Assembly (NCBI GenBank): GCA_964530165.1
Contig: CAZGYE010000001.1
Span: 25,937 to 89,936 of the forward strand
From: CAZGYE01 sp964530165
GTDB lineage: Bacteria > Planctomycetota > Planctomycetia > Planctomycetales > Planctomycetaceae
Reading direction: 5' to 3'
DNA: 64,000 nucleotides
Of the stretch, positions 26,749 to 38,000 are shown in pieces. The first letter of the stretch is position 1. Every line of letters starts with the position of its first letter. The notes under the pieces were generated by a model. The model was not told the origin of the DNA, ran no database searches, and saw nothing but the letters and a program-made list of their open reading frames with translations. Made by a program: the position numbers and the translations under genes.

Positions 26749-27636
26749 GTGTCGAACAACCCGTTGAACAGTTTCCAGAAACAACACGATTTCCTCGTCG
26801 GTATCGATTCGGACGGTTGTGCGTTCGACACGATGGAGGTCAAGCACAAAGAGTGCTTCATTCCCAACACCGTCAAGCATTTCAAGCTGCAGCCGGTGTC
26901 GAGGTACGCTCGCGAGGCAGCCGAGTTCGTCAATTTGTACTCGAAATGGCGGGGCATCAACCGGTTCCCCGCGTTGACGATGGTCATGGACCTGCTCCGC
27001 GACCGGCCGGAAGTCCTTGCCCGCCACGTCCACATCCCTCAGTTGCAGGGTGTTCGCGATTGGATCGACCGCGAAACGAAACTTGGGAACCCCACCTTGG
27101 AGGCGGAGGTTGAGAAAACGGGCGACGCCGATCTGAAGCAGACGGTCGACTGGTCGCGGGCCGTCAACGAAACGATCGCCGATGTGGTCCACGGCGTGCC
27201 TCCGTTTCCGTTTGTCCGTGAGAGTCTTGAAAAGCTGGGCCCCGCCGCCGATCTGATGGTTTGCTCGGCCACTCCCAACGAGGCGTTGAACAAGGAATGG
27301 GAGGAGCACGACATCGCGAAATACGTCGCGGCCATTTGCGGGCAGGAAATCGGCACGAAGAAAGAATCGCTGGGACAATGTGCCGCACACGGTTACGCGG
27401 AGAATCATGTGTTGATGATCGGCGACGCGCCGGGCGACATGCAGGCGGCTCGAGCGGTCGGGGCACTCTTCTACCCTGTCAACCCCGGCGACGAAGACGC
27501 CAGTTGGGAGCGATTTTTCAAGGAAGCATGTGACAAGTTCCTGGCCGGCGAGTATGCAGGTCAGTACGAAGAGCGGCTGATTGCAGAATTCGACAAGTAC
27601 CTGCCTGAAACACCGCCATGGAAGCAAAAAGGCTGA
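26749..27636 (+). CDS. HAD-superfamily hydrolase
   Basis: A 295-residue protein starting at GTG 26749 with GGAG eight bases upstream. HAD motif I is VGIDSDGCAFDTM (nucleophile Asp and second Asp), motif II is LMVCSATPNEAL, and motif IV is LMIGDAPGDMQAAR; an inserted helical cap of about 150 residues lies after motif I. Motif IV GDAPGD is normal for phosphatases. The cap and the position between phosphofructokinase and 6-phosphogluconate dehydrogenase suggest a sugar-phosphate substrate, but that is inference only. Gap to pfp is 16 bases. Confidence 0.82.
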   Translation: MSNNPLNSFQKQHDFLVGIDSDGCAFDTMEVKHKECFIPNTVKHFKLQPVSRYAREAAEFVNLYSKWRGINRFPALTMVMDLLRDRPEVLARHVHIPQLQGVRDWIDRETKLGNPTLEAEVEKTGDADLKQTVDWSRAVNETIADVVHGVPPFPFVRESLEKLGPAADLMVCSATPNEALNKEWEEHDIAKYVAAICGQEIGTKKESLGQCAAHGYAENHVLMIGDAPGDMQAARAVGALFYPVNPGDEDASWERFFKEACDKFLAGEYAGQYEERLIAEFDKYLPETPPWKQKG

Positions 27637-27709
27637 AACAGAGTTCGCGTCGACCCGCGTCCCGAAGGGAAGCAACTTCGCATTTCGCATTCATTACGTG
27701 AGACACAAC

Positions 27710-29149
27710 ATGCCAACACACGACATCGGTTTGGTCGGACTGGCCGTGATGGGCCAGAATCTGGTGCTCAACATGGCCAGCAAAGGTTTCTCGGTGGGGG
27801 TCTTCAACCGCACGACCAGCAAGGTCGATGCGTTTCTCGCCGGAGGGGCTGCGGGCAAGGAGATCGGCGGGTATCACTCGCTCGCCGAGCTGGTTGAGAA
27901 CCTCCAATCCCCCCGCAAGGTGATGCTGATGGTGAAGGCCGGCCCGGCCGTGGACGACTTCATCGGGCAGTTGATCCCGTTGCTCAGTCCGGGCGACATC
28001 ATCATCGACGGCGGCAACACGCGCTTCGACGACACCAACCGCCGCACTGCTGAGGTCGAAGCGGCCGGGCTGTTGTACATCGGCACGGGGGTCTCCGGCG
28101 GGGAAGAGGGGGCGCTGTTGGGGCCGAGCGTCATGCCTGGCGGTTCGCCCGACGCCTGGCCTCACGTCAAGCCGATCCTGCAGAAGATCAGCGCCAAGGT
28201 CGGCCCCAACAATGACATTCCGTGTTGCGAATGGGTCGGCCCGGCCGGTGCCGGCCATTATGTGAAGATGGTGCACAACGGCATCGAGTACGGCGACATG
28301 CAGTTAATCTGCGAAGCCTATTTTATCCTGAAAAACGCACTCTCGATGTCCAATGAAGAGCTGTTCCGCGTCTTTGACGAATGGAACCGGGGTGACCTGC
28401 AAAGTTACCTCATCGAGATCACCCGCGACATTTTCACGGTCATCGACGCAGACACGGGCGCGCATCTGGTCGACAAGATCCTCGACACGGCCCGGCAGAA
28501 GGGGACCGGCAAATGGGTCAGCCAGCACGCCCTCGACCTCGGCGTGCCAACGACGTTGATCACCGAAGCCGTCTACGCCCGCTGCCTGTCGGCCCAAAAG
28601 GAAGCCCGTCTCCGCGCGTCGCAGGTGCTTACCGGACCCGACGGCAAGTTCGACGGCGACCGCGAAGAATTCATCGAGGACGTCCGGCAAGCGCTGTATG
28701 CGTCGAAGATTTGCAGCTATGCCCAGGGGTTCGTGCAACTCGACGCGGCGGCGAGGGAGTTCGATTGGACGTTGAATAACGGCGAGATTGCGCTGTTGTG
28801 GCGGGGCGGCTGCATCATTCGTGCGCGGTTCCTGGAAGACATCAAGGCGGCATTCGACAAAAACCCGGACTTGGAAAACCTGCTCCTCGACGACTTCTTC
28901 CGCTCGGCAGTCGAAGCGGCCGGACCCAGTTGGCGGCGCGTGGTGACCGCGGCGGTGAAGCTCGGCCTGTCGGCGCCCGGCTTCAGCGCGGCACTAAGCT
29001 ACTACGATGGTTATCGCCGCGGTCGTCTGCCGGCCAACCTGCTGCAGGCACAGCGAGATTACTTCGGCGCCCACACTTATCAGCGCATCGACAAAGAAGG
29101 TGCGTTCCACACCGACTGGATTCGGGAACGCCGAAGGGAGTCGTCATGA
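27710..29149 (+). CDS. gnd: 6-Phosphogluconate dehydrogenase, decarboxylating
   Basis: Oxidatively decarboxylates 6-phosphogluconate to ribulose 5-phosphate with NADP+. The 479-residue length fits the homodimeric long form. Motifs: dinucleotide fold GLAVMGQNLVLNMASKG, FNRTTSKVD, substrate segment GTGVSGGEEGALLGPSVMPGG, catalytic KMVHNGIEYGDMQL, and GTGKWVSQHALDLGVP. Start at ATG 27710; the open frame before it overlaps the HAD gene end. Third gene of the pfp-HAD-gnd block after a 73-base gap. Confidence 0.96.
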   Translation: MPTHDIGLVGLAVMGQNLVLNMASKGFSVGVFNRTTSKVDAFLAGGAAGKEIGGYHSLAELVENLQSPRKVMLMVKAGPAVDDFIGQLIPLLSPGDIIIDGGNTRFDDTNRRTAEVEAAGLLYIGTGVSGGEEGALLGPSVMPGGSPDAWPHVKPILQKISAKVGPNNDIPCCEWVGPAGAGHYVKMVHNGIEYGDMQLICEAYFILKNALSMSNEELFRVFDEWNRGDLQSYLIEITRDIFTVIDADTGAHLVDKILDTARQKGTGKWVSQHALDLGVPTTLITEAVYARCLSAQKEARLRASQVLTGPDGKFDGDREEFIEDVRQALYASKICSYAQGFVQLDAAAREFDWTLNNGEIALLWRGGCIIRARFLEDIKAAFDKNPDLENLLLDDFFRSAVEAAGPSWRRVVTAAVKLGLSAPGFSAALSYYDGYRRGRLPANLLQAQRDYFGAHTYQRIDKEGAFHTDWIRERRRESS

Positions 29150-29276
29150 CCGCGTTTTTGTCCTGTGTGATTCGCTAGTTCGTGTTGCAGCCGGCGTCGA
29201 GGATACATACGATAGAATCGTCACAGCATGGCAGCGAACTGTGCGCCCTCCGACTTGTGATTTGTGAGACGCAGTG

Positions 29277-29969
29277 ATGTCCCAAGCAACAGGCATCCGA
29301 CTCCATAGGGGCTTATCGCCGGAATTGAGATCGGGTGACCACTTCGACCAAAAGACATTTCACGAACGGTACGAGGCAGCACCAGAAGGTCTCAAAGCCG
29401 AGCTGGTTGAAGGGGTCGTAATTGTGCAAGCCGCCGCTTCAACCCAACACGCTGGCCACCATTCGATTTTGACAGCTTGGCTGGCAGTCTACCAAGCCGC
29501 GACACCGGGAACCAGGACTCTCAGCGACGCAACCACGATTCTGGGATCGGAAGACGAGGTTCAGCCCGACGCGGCACTGATTATCGAAGCCGATCTCGGC
29601 GGGCAGACCCGGTCCGAGGGAGTCTACCTGGCCGGGCCACCCGAACTGGTTGGCGAGGTGGCATTCACCAGCGCCGCTTACGATCTGCACAGCAAGTTAC
29701 GCGTCTATGAACGTGCTGGTGTGAGAGAATACGTCGTGTTCGTGCTGCGTGAACCGCGAATCGAATGGTTTGCGTTGAAAGAGGGCCGCTTTCAACCGCA
29801 AGATCCCAGCTCAGACGGTGTTTTTCGGTCGGCGGTTTTTCCAGGATTGTGGCTCGATCAGGCGGCGGCTCTGCGCGGCGATGTGGCACAGGTCCTTGAA
29901 ACGCTCAGACGCGGATTGGCTGACCCGGAACACGCCGCCTTTCTCAAGCGGTTGACTGCGAGTGAATAG
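29277..29969 (+). CDS. Uma2-family (DUF820) putative endonuclease-fold protein
   Basis: A 230-residue Uma2 protein with a PD-(D/E)XK-like core: AELVEGVVIVQ, EVQPDAALIIE, LVGEVAFTSAAYDLHSKLRVYERAGVREYVVF. These proteins are abundant in planctomycetes and cyanobacteria and their function is not established. The usual EVLSPST motif reads EVAFTSA here but keeps the Glu and the lysine of SKLRVYERAGV. Start at ATG 29277, preceded by GTG. It is followed by a 180-bp element with inverted ends. Confidence 0.85.
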   Translation: MSQATGIRLHRGLSPELRSGDHFDQKTFHERYEAAPEGLKAELVEGVVIVQAAASTQHAGHHSILTAWLAVYQAATPGTRTLSDATTILGSEDEVQPDAALIIEADLGGQTRSEGVYLAGPPELVGEVAFTSAAYDLHSKLRVYERAGVREYVVFVLREPRIEWFALKEGRFQPQDPSSDGVFRSAVFPGLWLDQAAALRGDVAQVLETLRRGLADPEHAAFLKRLTASE

Positions 29970-29979
29970 GGATTAGCCC

Positions 29980-30159
29980 GGATCATTCACCGCCAAGTCG
30001 CCAAGGACGCGCCAAGCGTTTGTGAGATTTGACGTTGCACTCTTCAGCGGTCAACAGTGTGTTCCGAACAGCAAGCGAACGACAGTTACCCCAACATCCC
30101 TTGTCAGTTGACTTGACGATCTTTGTCCTCTGGGCGTCTTGGCGGTTGATGAATCATCC
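29980..30159. mobile_element. MITE-like 180-bp element with imperfect terminal inverted repeats
   Basis: The left end GGATCATTCACCGCCAAG (29980-29997) matches the reverse complement of the right end, GGATGATTCATCAACCGCC (30159-30141), apart from one mismatch and a 3-base indel. Internal CGCCAAG-type motifs extend the symmetry (CGCCAAGGACGCGCCAAG against CGCCAAGACGCCCAGAGGAC). No gene inside. No target duplication is obvious. Confidence 0.6.
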
Positions 30160-30233
30160 CGATTTCCACTCTTGGGTGTCAACTTTCGAGTCTTTGCTGA
30201 CCGCTGAAAGCTGAGAAAGGAGATGGAGACGCC

Positions 30234-31022
30234 ATGCCGAATCACGACCAACAGAACCCACTGGCGGCCTTGATACTCCAGCAGCACAGCACGAAACCGC
30301 GTAGTCACGGCATCACCATGATTGCCGACTGGGGTCTCGGCCCGGCGAGACAGGCGGACCTGCTGCGGACCTCGGCAGCGACCATCGATCTGGCAAAGAT
30401 CGCCGTCGGCATCAGCGCCCTGCTGCCCTTCGAGGTGCTTGGCGAAAAGCTGAAAAGTTATCGCGATCACCACATTACGCCGTTTCCGGGGGGGCAATTC
30501 CTCGAACAGGCCGTGCTGCACGACAGGACGGACCAATACCTGGAAGCCGTGGTCGACGCCGGTTTCGACTGTGTCGAGGTCTCCGACAATCTGCTGGAAA
30601 TACCGCTGGAGAGCAAGTTCGCCCTGATTCGGCTCGCGCGGGAAAGGCACAATCTGCATGTGCTCGGTGAAGTCGGCAAGAAAGAGGGCCTGGAATCGAA
30701 CGTCGATCTGGCCGAAGACGCGGCCGGCTGCCTCGATGCGGGCGCGGAGGTCGTTTTCCTGGAAGCAGCCGATTTCTTTTCCCGCGAGGTCAACGAGGCA
30801 GAGTTGGAGCGGATCATCGATCGCTGCGGACTGGATCCACTGATCTTCGAGCTGCCCGGCCCCTGGATCAAAGGGATTACGCTCAGCGACGTCCATCAAA
30901 CCACCTGCTGGCTGTTGAACCGTTTCGGGCCGGAAACCAACATCGCCAACGTCGATCCCGATAACGTGCTGAAACTCGAAGCGCTGCGGCTGAACATCGG
31001 CGTCAACGCCGGAGGGAGTTGA
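30234..31022 (+). CDS. Phosphosulfolactate synthase family protein (ComA-like)
   Basis: ComA adds sulfite to phosphoenolpyruvate to give phosphosulfolactate, the first step of one coenzyme M route; bacterial homologues feed sulfolactate formation. The 262-residue TIM barrel shows MIADWGLGP, IDLAKIAVG, FPGGQFLEQAV, GFDCVEVSDN, VLGEVGKKEG, VFLEAADFF and IFELPGPW, matching this small family across its length. Start at ATG 30234 with AAGGAGATGGAG upstream. Followed after three bases by the SGNH gene. No comB or comC is visible, so the product in this organism is uncertain. Confidence 0.82.
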   Translation: MPNHDQQNPLAALILQQHSTKPRSHGITMIADWGLGPARQADLLRTSAATIDLAKIAVGISALLPFEVLGEKLKSYRDHHITPFPGGQFLEQAVLHDRTDQYLEAVVDAGFDCVEVSDNLLEIPLESKFALIRLARERHNLHVLGEVGKKEGLESNVDLAEDAAGCLDAGAEVVFLEAADFFSREVNEAELERIIDRCGLDPLIFELPGPWIKGITLSDVHQTTCWLLNRFGPETNIANVDPDNVLKLEALRLNIGVNAGGS

Positions 31023-31025
31023 GAA

Positions 31026-32096
31026 TTGACGCTGTTGTACACTCCGGACGGCTATCTGATCGCGATGGGGCTTTGGCTGCTGTTCGGGATCGCGGTTCTT
31101 GCCGTCTGCTTGAAGCTGCGTCGTCGTTTTCGCAAGCAGCCGCGGAAGTTGAAGTGGATCAACGCCACGCTGTCGGCGTGGGTCTTCCTGGCGACGCTGA
31201 CGCTGCTGGAAATCGGTTTCGCTTTGTTCTACGACCAGACTGATTCGTTCAGCCTCAGCAATGCATCCGAGCGCTGGTATAAGATGCACGTGCGCATCAA
31301 TTCCGACGGCTACCGCGACGCCCGGCCGTTTCGTACAACCACACGGCACGGACAGCGCCGCATCTTGTTTGCGGGCGACAGCTTCACGTTCGGTCACGGC
31401 GTGCGGAATGTGGAAGACCGTTTCAGCGACAAGATCGCGGCGCGGCTGGAGCAGGCGCGTCCGGGCGAGTTTGTCGTCTCCAACGTGGCGCTGCCTGGTC
31501 TCGATCTCCGAAAACTGTGCGACGCCCAGCTTCCCGAATGGATCCGCGATCGAGTCGACGTGGACGTGCTCGTTTACACATTCGTGCTCAACGACATCGA
31601 GAACTTTGACGAACGCACCGCCGTGCACTATTCCGACATCGAAAGAATGAAACCACGTTTCTTTCTGTTTCGAGAGACGTACTTCTTCAACCTGCTGTAC
31701 TTCCGGCTCCTGCAATTCAGTCGACCGGAAGTTCGCGGCTATTACTCGTATCTCCAGGAGTCGTACGAATCCCAAGCATGGGAGCGGCTGGAGCGGAAGC
31801 TGGACGAATTACACGAGCTCTGTACCGAACACGGCATCGACCTGCGGATCGTCATCTTTCCGTTTCTGCACAATCTCGAAGGCGACTATCCGTTCCACAC
31901 AGCCCATCGGCAGTTGGTGCACTTTTTCCGCGAGAGGGGCATTCGGCATCTTGATCTCGAAGGCGTGCTGCGCCCTCATGTCTCAGAAGGTTTGACCGTC
32001 AATCGCTACGATGCGCATCCCAATGAGCGCGCACACGCGATTGCAGCAGAGGCGATCGAGCAGCACTTGCTGGACGACTTGTTCGGCTTTCAGTGA
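31026..32096 (+). CDS. Membrane-anchored SGNH/GDSL-type hydrolase
   Basis: A 356-residue protein that seems to start at TTG 31026, with GGAGGGAG upstream, three bases after the ComA-like stop. Two membrane helices lie at about 10-30 and 47-67, then an SGNH fold: block I ILFAGDSFTFGHG (nucleophile Ser119), block III VYTFVLNDIENF and the C-terminal Asp-His pair in NRYDAHPNERAHA. Such anchored SGNH proteins often add or remove acyl groups on cell-surface glycans, but no substrate can be read here. It converges on the alpha-2-macroglobulin gene four bases later. Confidence 0.83.
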   Translation: MTLLYTPDGYLIAMGLWLLFGIAVLAVCLKLRRRFRKQPRKLKWINATLSAWVFLATLTLLEIGFALFYDQTDSFSLSNASERWYKMHVRINSDGYRDARPFRTTTRHGQRRILFAGDSFTFGHGVRNVEDRFSDKIAARLEQARPGEFVVSNVALPGLDLRKLCDAQLPEWIRDRVDVDVLVYTFVLNDIENFDERTAVHYSDIERMKPRFFLFRETYFFNLLYFRLLQFSRPEVRGYYSYLQESYESQAWERLERKLDELHELCTEHGIDLRIVIFPFLHNLEGDYPFHTAHRQLVHFFRERGIRHLDLEGVLRPHVSEGLTVNRYDAHPNERAHAIAAEAIEQHLLDDLFGFQ

Positions 32097-32099
32097 TGG

Positions 32100-35000
32100 T
32101 TAATCCTCGATCAACAGCTTGATCTCGTCGGAGTTGCCCTTCAGCTCGGGCGCGTACATGGCGTACGCTTTGGTCGGCAAGGCGCTGAAGAGTCCGGGGA
32201 CCTCGGCCCGCACGCGGTAGCTGACGCTGTGCTTGCCGCGGGCCAGCCGTTTGGTGAAGAACGTGACCCGCTCGTCGCGCAGCTCCATGTAGGCGCCCAG
32301 AGGGTTCGAATTGTAACCGCTGCGCAGGTCGGCCGGCTCGAAACCGGCGGCCTTCATGTCCTCGAACACTAGGTACTCGTAGTCGTTCTTGCTGTCGATC
32401 TCCAGCTCGATTTCGACTAAGTCGCCGCTCTTCAGATTTGCGAAGTTGGCCAGCTCTTCGCGGCGGTACTTCTCGACGCGCTGGCCGAGGGCCTGGCCTC
32501 GCGAGCCGGCCACCTTGACCCGTTTGTCCTGCCGATGCAGCTTGTAGTACTTGCGGTTGACCTTCAACTCCAAACCGGCCCGCGTGATGAAGTCTTCCAA
32601 CGTGAAGTTCGTCAGATAGGCGTTGAAGTACAGCGGGCCGCGGCCCTTCTTCCGCAGCTCGACCTTGTGCTTGCCCGAATCGACCGCGTCGCCGACCAGG
32701 ACGAACTTGTTGTCAAAGCTGAAGAGGTTCTCCGCGTTCACCTTGACCTCTTTCTGCTTCTTGCCGTCGTAATAGACCTCGACGGTCAGGTCGGGGCGAT
32801 CTTCGCCGCTAGCCCGCAGGTACTCGGCCAGGGACTCGATGGCGACGGCGGTGTCGCGGGTGCTGTTCCAATAGGTGGCGTGCTTGCGGTTGTTCAACAG
32901 GTACTTGACCAGCCGCGACGCCTTGTCGCCCCGCGGATCCGTCTTGGCCAGCAGCTTCAGGTAGTACGAGTTGGCTTCCGTCTCGCTGCCCCACCAGTAC
33001 CACCAGTAACTCCCGGCGGGCAGCTTGAGATAGGCTGTTTGGTTCTCGTCGTCAGAGATGAGAAACTGGTCGATGTTCCGCACGATCATCGTCAGCTTCT
33101 CTTTGTCGTCCATTTTGTGCAGCGCCAGTCCATACAGCGCCTTGGCGTAGACCGACAGCTTTGTCCGGTCGCGATACAAGAAGCCGTGCATCGCGTCGTC
33201 GACCACGTCGGCGTCGACGAGCACCATGAACACCAGCGCGTCGATGTTGTCGGCGTGCAACTTGTACGGCTTCTTCTTTTTCGGGGCGTTCTTCAAACGT
33301 TGCACCTGGCTGTCCTGATAGTCCTTCAGCCAGGTCACGCCGCGCTGCATCACGCCGGGAACGAGTGCGACGTCGTTCGCCTTGGCCAGTTGCAGTCCGT
33401 GCACCACCAGCGCGGTCGTGTGCGGGCCGGAGTGCTCCCCCCAGCCGGAAAACCAGCCCCAGCCGCCGTCGGAGAGCTGCATGGCCGTCAGGTCCTTCAC
33501 CCCCTGCTTGACCATGCGGGTGACTTCCGCCTCGTCGAAGACCGGGTTGTGCTTGTACCGTTTCCAGCCTTTGGCCCGCTGGGGATCGTCGCCGATCTCC
33601 TGCGCATTCAGGTTCGTCCGTTTCTTCTGAATCGCTTTGAGGTCCAGCTTCATCCGTTTCAAGATGTTCTGCGTGATGACCGTCGGCAGGAAGCGGTTGA
33701 GCGTCGTGTCGGTGGTCTTGTGCGGATAGCTGACCAGATAGGGCAGCGCGTCGACCATTGCGCCGGCCAGCGTCGGCGAATAGCGGACCTCCAGGCGAGT
33801 CTGGTTGATCTGCCGCTGGGTGGGGACCGAAACGTTGATGGCGGCCGACGTCTTGTTCGGGCGGATGACGCCGGTGAACGATTCGGTCTTCAGCATGCCG
33901 TGCACGGTGACGGGGAACCGCATCTCGAGGGCGTCCGACTCTTCGTCGGTCAGCGCCTTCATGCGGACGACGGCCATGCCCGGCTTGATCGCCTTGACTT
34001 TCCAGTCGACGCGCTTTTCGCCATTCGCAGAAATCTTCACGGTCTGCACCGGGCTGCCCATTGGCGCCAGCGTGCGTCCTTCCAGCTCCAGAACGACAGT
34101 CACTTGCTTGGCGATTTTCAGATAGTTGTGCACGTTGGCCGAAAGGACGACCTCGTCCTTTTCCACGAAGAACCGCGGCGCCTGCATACGGACCAGCAGG
34201 TTCTTGGTGGTGATGATTTCGGCTTCCCCCTGCCCGACCCGCGTGCCGTGCCCCATTGTCCAGGCGCGGATCTTCCACGTCGTGAGGTTTTCCGGCATGG
34301 TCAGGGAGATTTCGGCCAGCCCGTCCTTGCCGACGTTGATGGCCCCGGCCCAGTAGGCGGTGTCGGCAAACTTTTTGCGGACGGTCGGCTGAACGAACTG
34401 TTCAGCGCCTGCACCGCCTCCGCCGCCTCTGCCGCCCGAGGCCGGTGCCGAGGCCGGTTGGGCGTCCGGGGCCGCGTTGTCGAGCGCCATCTTTCGGTTC
34501 GAGCCATAACCTCTGGCACTCTCGGATTCGGTAACCACCTTGTCGCTAGAGCGGCGCTTGGCTTTCTTGCCGGCTTTACCCGGCGCGCTCAGCTGGTCGA
34601 TCACCAGGTAGCCGAACGCACCGAGATTACTCATGCCCTCCTCGCCAGCGCGCAGCAGGTTGCCGAACGAACGCATGACGCTGCTGTAGGTCGACGGGTA
34701 ATGACTCCGCCGCCACTTCCAGAAGAACGCCTTGATCTCCGCGACGTTCGTGCCGCCGGAAATGTACTCGACGCTCTTGTCGTAGATCGAGACGACCGTC
34801 GAGCCGGCGAACGGCTTGCCCGCCAGGTCGGTCAGCTTGAGCTTCACCTTGGCCGGCGCGCCCGGCTGGTACTCCTCGGCCGACGGCTGGACCTCGACGT
34901 TGACCACCCGTTTTACCGGCGGGACGACCACCTCGCGCGTCTCGGTGAAGACCTTCGCACCGGAGACCGTAAAGGCCTCGATGAAGAAGTTCGGCATGTC

Positions 35001-38000
35001 CTTCTTGACGACCGTCAGTTCGTGGACGGTGCTCTTGCCCTTCAACCGAAGAATCTGCGGAGGCTGATAGACGCCGCCCGTCGGCCGCAGAAAGAGCACG
35101 ACCGTTCCGCCGACGCGGTTGGTGTTGATCATCAAGCGGACCTTATCGCCCGGCTTGTACTCGCGGCGATCGGTGAGCAGCTCGATGTCGTTGAAGCGGT
35201 AGCCGGCCCCGACGAGACCTTCGCCGATGACGTTGAACACGTAGCCGCCCTCGATTGTATGTTTCTTCTTGTCGGTCACCTTGTACGACAGGCGGTACTG
35301 TCCCGCCGCGGCCGCTTTGATCTGAATGTGGGCTTCACCCTGGGGGTCGGTGTCCAGCTTCCACGTTTCGACCTTCGTCTCGACGGGCTGGGCGTCCTTG
35401 CCGTAGGTGATCTGGTACAGCGTCAGCTCGCCCTTGCCCTGGACCGGCTTTTGATCGAGGGTTTGCGCCTTGAAGTACGCCCCAACGACGTCTCCCACCC
35501 GGTAATGGCCGCGGTGGACCCAGCCGAACACTTGGAACGGCTTGCGGGCGACGAGCACCTGACCGGCGCCGACAATCGTCCGCCGCGATTGATCGACGAC
35601 CTCGGCGGTGATCTGGTAGCGGTGGTCCTGATCGCCGTGGACCTCCTTGGCCAGCGCGGTGTCAATTTCAATTTTGACCGTTCCGTCCGGGCCGATCTCG
35701 ACTTCGTTGTCGAGGACGACTTCCGGGGGATCCTGTCGCCGGGGCCACCACCAAGGGCTCGGCCGTTTGCAACCCCAGCGCTCCCAGCCGGGATACCACG
35801 TGTAATCGGGTGAGAACCACCAATAGCCGGGCCCGTAGAACCAATCCCATTTCCCTTTAGGAAACCAGCGGCTGGTGTGACTTGTGCGGAGCACCTTGTA
35901 ATGGACTTTCGCCTCGGTCACCGGCGCCCCGAAATAGTATTTGGCGCGGACGGTGGCGGCGATCTTCTCGCCGAGCATCACCGGCTCGTCGGGCGCGTCG
36001 ATGGTGACCTCGAACTCCGGCTTCTTGTACTCCTCCACGCGGAACGAGCCCCCGCCGGAAACGTCCTTGCGATTCACGATGCCGATGCCGTACATGCCCA
36101 GTGTCGCGTCGTCGGGCAGCTTGAATTCCCCCTCGAAGCCGCCGAACGCGTCGCTCTCGAATTTTTTCTCCAGGACGTGCGCGCCCTTGGGGTTCGTGAT
36201 GCGCACGGTGAAGGTCTGGTTGGCGAACTGGGAGACGTTTTGGGCGTTATAGCGGGCGTTGCGGACCCAGAACTTGAACTTCGCCGTTTGCAGGGGCCGA
36301 TAGACGGGCCGATCGGTTATCACGAAGACTTTGTTGCTGTTGTAAGCCTGATTGTAGGTCCGCCCGTACCAGACGCCGCCAAACCCCAGGTAGGCGAATC
36401 GGCCCGCATCGGTGCGGGCGATCGCCACCCATTGGTAGTTCTTCTGGAGATCGACCGGGTCGGGGATGACCTGGCCGTCGGCGTCGCTCAGCTCGGCGAA
36501 ATTGCTGGTGTCGATCCGGTAGCGGTTCTTGGCGACTCGCACCTGCCGGTAACCGAAAAACTCCACGTTGGCCTTGGCGATCGGCTTGCCGGTGACGGCG
36601 TCGGCGACGAAATAGTAAGCCCGGCTGCCCAGGCGCTTATTGACGATCACCGTATCGCTGATCCAGATGATGACCCGGCTCGTGTTGCCGTCGGTCATTT
36701 TGCCGGTCAGCAGATAGGCGCCCGGCTCCTGCAGCGGCGTGGCGACGGTGATGCGCGTGTCGAAATGCGCCGGACGCGGCTTCAAGTCGACGTCCCACTG
36801 CGCCACGCGCTCGCCGACGTATTTTTGCTGCCCCTGGTGGACCAACCGGTAGCCGATATTGGCGATGTTCATCTGCTGCCAGTTCAGCCGTGCCGGACTC
36901 GACTTGAGATAGGCTTTCACGTCGTCGAGCAGCTTGGGGACCTTGATGCGGTGCGCTTCGAACGTGACCTGCTTGCCGTTGCGGAAGCGGAACTCGACGG
37001 TCCCACCCGTTCCGGCCGGCTGGACGCCCGCATTCTCGAACCGGCCCCAGTTGCCCACGATCTGCTTGAGCCGTTTTGGTTTGAATCCGTTTTGCCCGGG
37101 ACCGTATTGCTTGATGCTTCTGCGCCATTGGTCGGCGGCTTTGGGGTATTGCCGGCGGTCTTCGAAGATCTGCGCCAGTGTGTTCAGCGCTTGTTCGCCG
37201 TAGTTGCTCTTGCCGCGCTCGGCGATCTGCTGATAGATACGGATGAAGTTGAATTCGTCGGGCAGCTTGAACCGCTTGATGCCGGTCGCCAGCTTGGCGA
37301 TGGTTTCATCTTCAGCGAGCGTGTGCAGTGCATACGGACCGCTTTCGTCCTTGTCGTCCTCGTCGCCAGCCTGCCGGGCAAAGAACGCGGCGTACTGCCG
37401 CATGCTCTGCACGCCGAATTGATTGCGGAGAAAGCCGGCGAAGATCGAGTCGGCTTCGTTTTCTCGATCCGCCGCCGCGACGCCGACCTGGTGGAGCATC
37501 CAGCGCCAGCGCTGGCCGTCGGTCTTCGCGGCTTCGAAGCTTTCCGGCAAGTGATGAAAGACGGGGTTGCCCTCGGCGTCGACCGGCGCGCCGCGCGATC
37601 CGCCGCCGTAGCCGTAATCGTAATAGCGGTAACCTTGCTCGTAATCGGGCAGCTTCGACAGATCGGTCAGGTACCCGAGCCGCCATGCGGCGTTGTGGCT
37701 GCGCTGGTACTGAATGAAGCGGGCGAAATCGAAATAGAAATCGGAGAGGGCGCGCCGGTCGGCTTCGCCTGCGGTCAGTGGGAGCGCCTGCCGCATCAAC
37801 TGTAAGGCTCGGACGCGGTCCCGCTCGGTGGAGTCGACGTATCGCCCGCCGCCCCGCCTGTTGCCGCGGTGAAACTGCCCGGCGACAATGGTGCCGTGAT
37901 GAGCGCCGTCGATCAGGGTCTTCGCAGCCGCGCTGAGCAGACGCCAGTTCGTCGCATGCGTTTCGACGACCTGCTCGCGAAACTCGTCGATCTCTGCGAC

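Noticed and set aside
32535..35813. Long plus-strand open frame of 1092 codons opposite the alpha-2-macroglobulin gene
   Set aside because: Shadow frame caused by high GC3 on the minus strand; composition is not protein-like and it lacks start signals. The minus-strand product has a signal peptide and family motifs.
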